Positions 60,811 through 64,000 of a stretch of 64,000 nucleotides of DNA are shown here, piece by piece (position 1 is the first letter of the stretch; each line of letters opens with the position of its first letter). A model generated the notes under the pieces. It saw only the letters and a program-made list of their open reading frames with translations. It did no database searches and was not told the DNA's origin. Source of the DNA: Agrocybe praecox (lineage: Eukaryota > Basidiomycota > Agaricomycetes > Agaricales > Agrocybaceae); NCBI GenBank assembly GCA_964017145.1, contig OZ024845.1:2666001-2730000 (forward strand). The letters run 5' to 3'. The position numbers and the translations under genes are program-made.

Positions 60811-60923
60811 ATAATTTCATAAGAAAGATCTTTGCTGATGTAATTGGCCTGCTGCGTCTCATCACACACTGATTTGGATATGAAAAAGGTGCAAATATGT
60901 TCAAGCAACATTATCAAATTTTG

Positions 60924-61365
60924 CTAATTTAAATTACTACTGATCGAGTAAAAGGAGCAGTGCATTACAGAAAGTGCTTCTGTATATACTTGAGGTTCAT
61001 TGTCAGGCTTGTTTGACTTCATGTAAACCCATACCACAGTATAACCACACTGTTCAACAAATGCCACAAAAACCTTTCCCTTCTCTCTATTGGGAACATA
61101 GAAATCCAAGTTGCCCACTAAAAATTTGTCAAACACTGCATCCGATGCAGCAGAACCAGACATGATAACATCCATCACTTGAAAGGTGTCTCTCAAGGTT
61201 GCTCCTGATACAAAATGATAGCAAGTAGCAAGTTCTTTGGTATAAGCAGAGATTTGCTTTTGAAGAATTTACCTTGTAATGCTTTGCAATGCAAACAGGT
61301 GTGAATTTGTTCCAACAAGAGACAGTACTGTCAGAGCACATCTTTGTATCCATCCCAGTACATTA
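60924..61365 (-). pseudogene. Fragment of an Agaricomycete hypothetical protein
   Basis: Two exon-like pieces on the minus strand around a putative intron starting near 61270: LGWIQRCALTVLSLVGTNSH (61290-61365) and LRDTFQVMDVIMSGSAASDA followed by GNLDFYVPNREKGKVF and VEQCGYTVV (60990-61200). The GSxA..F..(D/N)LDFYVP pattern is one I associate with a large unnamed mushroom family that often carries an upstream F-box-like segment. The rest of the gene is not visible on either side, so it is probably a relic. Function is unknown and the assignment is tentative. Confidence 0.4.
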
Positions 61366-61796
61366 AGCAGTCACACAATGTTATACTGTGAGCCTGTCCT
61401 CACTGATCTTGTGTTCAATTCCTGCTTATGTAGTTTTCTTTCTTTCTATTACCTAATCCTTACATGACAATCCCTTGTTGGCCCATCAGTAGTTACCTAC
61501 TACATATGTATATAAACTAGGTTCTAAAGACTTTAGGTCATCAGCATGTCATGTATTTCACTTGGTCTTTGGACAATACCTTCTCTATAACATTAGTCAA
61601 TTCCTGACAAGTACAGTCTATGCAGGCATAATAAGATGAATATTATTCTATAGAATGAAAAGTGCAACAAAGTAGCTTGCTGAATATATCTAGCAGTTCA
61701 AATGTGAAGTATAATAAAGGAAAAGTGATAGCAGTGTGTACAGTAGGGTGCGAACAAAAGAGCTTAGAAAACTTGATTATTTAGGAATTGATCAAT
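61366..61796. other. AT-rich intergenic, no gene recognised
   Basis: No recognisable coding or RNA feature. Confidence 0.4.
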
Positions 61797-62055
61797 GATG
61801 GGGGCCAACAGCATGTACACTTTTTGGCACAGTGGCATAGCTTGGAAACAAAGATTATGTAATAATTGATGGGGGCCAACATCGCGTACACTTTTTGGTG
61901 CAGAGGTGTAGGCTAGAAATAATGTGGGAATTAAGTCATATGTTTTGATGGGGGCCAACAGCATGTACACTTTTTGCTACAGAGATGTAGGCTGGAAATA
62001 GTGTGGGAATTATGTCACGTGTTTTGATGGGGGCCAACAGTGTGTATGCGTTTCT
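61797..62055 (+). repeat. Minisatellite, 71-79-bp unit, just over three copies
   Basis: GATGGGGGCCAACA(G/T)C(A/G)(T/C)GTACACTTTTTG recurs at 61797, 61868, 61947 and (partial) 62026, spaced 71, 79 and 79 bp, with GCAGAGGTGTAGGCT(A/G)GAAATA-type spacers. Copies 2 to 4 are much alike. Confidence 0.85.
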
Positions 62056-62163
62056 GTGTGAGTTGACTTCAAGGATTAAAAGAACTCACTTTTACAAGTA
62101 AAAGACTTGTTAAGGTGCTTGCTGTGGGGTTGTGTGTGTATTGTATGATTTTGTACTTTGTAT

Positions 62164-62350
62164 ACATCAGGAAAAACACTGTGGCCATAAGTCTCCCTGA
62201 GGAAGTTTAAAATTAGAGAAGAGTACATAATCCCCCTGAATATCCCTGTGGCCTCTTTAGGAATGTCCTAAAGTGCCTTGAGTAGCCCTGAGCTGCCCTA
62301 TGCTGCCCTGAGAAGCCCTTATAAGATTATTACTTAGTAAGACACAAATA
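62164..62350 (+). mobile_element. Left end of a CATCAGG-family element
   Basis: Begins ACATCAGGAAAAACACTGTG and continues with subterminal CCTTGAG / GCCCTGAG-type units (62275-62325), the same organisation as the arms of the element at 52163-53436. No matching right end was found downstream in the window, so either it is truncated or its partner lies beyond the end. Confidence 0.6.
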
Positions 62351-62519
62351 GGTTTACATAAGGAGAATTCCAGATATACTGTGGCACCCTGACTTGCACT
62401 TATATGTGCATATCCTTATCCATGACTTATTCACTCATCGAAATTGATTTCTTTAATAGAATAATAAAACAGGTATCAATTACTAGTATTGTGCTGGAAG
62501 ATGCTACATGTACATACAT

Positions 62520-63206
62520 CTAATACAATGTTTGGTATGCATACATGCTTTGCCAGTTATTGAGCAGAAATATAGGTACATTATCTAACACATTCTGAGA
62601 TGTAATTTCTAGATTAGTACATAAATGATCAGAGAACCTTGGTATTAGCATGCAGCTCTGATGTATAGAGCTAAGTGGAATAATCTTGTATGCTGGCTGT
62701 GCCATTTTTCTTACCACATACATGCTGGTTGATTCATCGGGGGTGCTCTTGAAAGGCATAAACCATTCTACGTATGCTAGCTCTGCTAATGGCCAGTCTG
62801 TTGGAGCTTGCTGCTTTCCAAGTCCAATATCGATGGTTTGAGGGAGCCTAAAAATTAATTGAACTCTGGCCACCCGTGTTCCTATAATATTATAAGCATA
62901 CACATGGAATGGTATAACAAAATGTGATAGCTCACCTTTTACACTGGTTGTTTCTTCTGTGTCTTAAACAGTAACAATGACAGTGTCCATACACCTATTT
63001 GGATTTCTTGGTGATGGAGGAATAGCCTTGACAGTGTTGTTTTCTTGAATATCTTGGCCGTCAAAATCATCTGTAAGACTATTTGGGTGGAACTTGAATT
63101 GGGTAAAGCAATCAACATGATCAAAAGGAAGATGATAAAAGCAGGCATGTGCGTTTGATGTACAGGTCATCTGGTATGGGGATTCTTGCCTGTGGAACAC
63201 ATACAA
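62520..63206 (-). pseudogene. C-terminal part of a transposon-type protein, one stop codon
   Basis: A minus-strand frame runs from about 63206 through CFYHLPFDHVDCFTQFKF and TVIVTV to a TAA at 62964-62966, and then continues in the same frame as DTEETTSVKG. After a 53-bp intron it reads TRVARVQLIFRLPQTIDIG, LAYVEWFMPFKS, SMYVVRK, SCMLIPRFSD and ITSQNVLDNVPIFLLN to its natural stop at 62520. The VARV..IF.LP ... YVEWF.PF ... MYVV ... LIPRF ... NVL......FLN pattern is the C-terminal region of long ORFs in Agaricomycete DNA transposons; I cannot name the family with certainty. The N-terminal part is replaced upstream by the R1 repeat at 63170-63660. Confidence 0.5.
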
Positions 63207-63660
63207 ATTTCAGGATCAACGGTACCCTCTGAACAGGTCTGTATTTGTGTTCATCATCTCAACTCAATACTCAATGTTGACACGTTCTTTGATAGTGTAG
63301 CACTAGAACCCGTTGTCCTTGCACACTGTAACCACATCATGAGCCCGACTCTCTTGTTCTCAACAACATCATGGTTCTCATTCAATCCCAGGAATCCATA
63401 ATCAATTCTATCACTCTCAGAGCTAGGGCTTGCCCACTGGTGATAGCCTCATCGAAGAGTAAGTCGGTTGGAAGGAGAGTAGGGTGCCACTTCATCCTGT
63501 CACTGCTAGATAGGTGAGTTTTGGTTGTTCTTACATGCATATACGAGTCATGGGCCAGAGTCCAGACAGCAGACACATAGAGGTTTATGTGTCTGGCCAA
63601 CTCTTTGTATAGTAGACTGTTACTGATTCCATTATCCCTGTAACTTTAGTCCTTTTTCTC
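63170..63660 (-). repeat. Dispersed repeat family R1, inverted third copy
   Basis: Reverse complement of 39055-39490: for example GGGATTCTTGCCTGTGGAACACATAC (inverse of GTATGCGTTCCACAGGCAAGAGTCC), CTAGAACCCGTTGTCC, and GTGTCTGGCCAACTCTTT. Identity looks about 80 percent, better than between the two flanking copies of the transposon. Confidence 0.75.
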
Positions 63661-63848
63661 ATCACCACGCTCTTCAATTACCGTGTCTCTGGCAAATCTC
63701 AAAATATATATTTATCACCTTGTCCTATTGAATATCTAGAACGAAATCTCAGTTGTTTGCTTGACAAACGACTGAGGGGAGCTCGAGTGAAATACAGGAG
63801 TATTTATCTATCTACATGAGTGCTTCGTAGTCTGCAGAAGCTATAAGT

Positions 63849-64000
63849 ACATCAGGAAAAACACTTTTGCCAAAAGTAACCTTGAGAAAATTTAAAAGAA
63901 CAAGGAGTATATAATGCATCCTAAAGGTCCCTAAAGATCCTTTGGGAAGTTCTGAGTTGCCCCTTAAGGGTGTTTTAGGCTGCTCTGGGTAGTCCTGAGT
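63849..64000 (+). mobile_element. Left end of a CATCAGG-family element, cut by window end
   Basis: Starts ACATCAGGAAAAACACTTTT and runs to the window end with GTTCTGAGTTGCC and GGTAGTCCTGAGT units like those of the copy at 62164. Its right end is outside the window. Confidence 0.65.

Overview
The window looks like chromosomal DNA from a filamentous basidiomycete, probably an Agaricomycete. The evidence is genes split by many 45-70 bp GT-AG introns, a GH79 glucuronidase-type enzyme, a Kre9/Knh1-type GPI protein, a HET-domain protein, NACHT-WD40 (NLR-like) genes, and Tnp2-type transposon genes of the kind common in that class. No species is named because nothing in the sequence fixes one.

Layout. 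0-5.2 kb is decayed intergenic DNA with dispersed repeats and an intron-rich remnant. 5.2-7.9 kb is a P-loop GTPase (+). 10.9-13.4 kb is a secreted GH79 glycoside hydrolase (-). 14.2-15.7 kb is an Old Yellow Enzyme-type oxidoreductase (-). 16.9-17.9 kb is a GPI-anchored Kre9-like protein (+). 18.2-20.9 kb is a 14-TM-type MFS transporter (-). 22.8-25.0 kb is a phenol-hydroxylase-like FAD monooxygenase (+). For five genes (Kre9-like protein, monooxygenase, HET protein and both transposon proteins) I joined the exons and the reading phase closes exactly (217, 552, 772, 599 and 1015 aa).

26.2-29.9 kb is a wrecked NACHT-WD40 gene. 32.3-34.7 kb is an intact HET gene. 34.7-41.1 kb is repeat-rich intergenic DNA. 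41.1-47.2 kb is a nearly complete CACTA-like (CMC-type) DNA transposon: ends reading CACGGCGG, 50-bp inverted repeats, a TAA target duplication, an intact Tnp2 transposase and a convergent accessory gene. A dispersed repeat lies on both sides of it (38.2-39.5 and 47.7-48.7 kb) and again, inverted, at 63.2-63.7 kb.

From about 50 kb the DNA becomes AT-rich and strikingly poor in CpG. This block holds a second NACHT-WD40 gene (49.1-53.9 kb) with a Glu in place of the last Walker A glycine, a frameshift, and a 1.27-kb inverted-repeat element inserted before its WD repeats. It also holds tandem arrays, a degenerate transposon-associated gene (56.2-59.6 kb), two further gene fragments (61 and 63 kb) and several ends of the CATCAGGAAAAACAC element family. 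Overall, a metabolic and secretory gene island gives way to a self/non-self-recognition and transposon graveyard.

I see no clearly unprecedented system. The most informative objects are the intact transposon with non-canonical ends, the two differently decayed NLR genes, and the CpG-depletion boundary.
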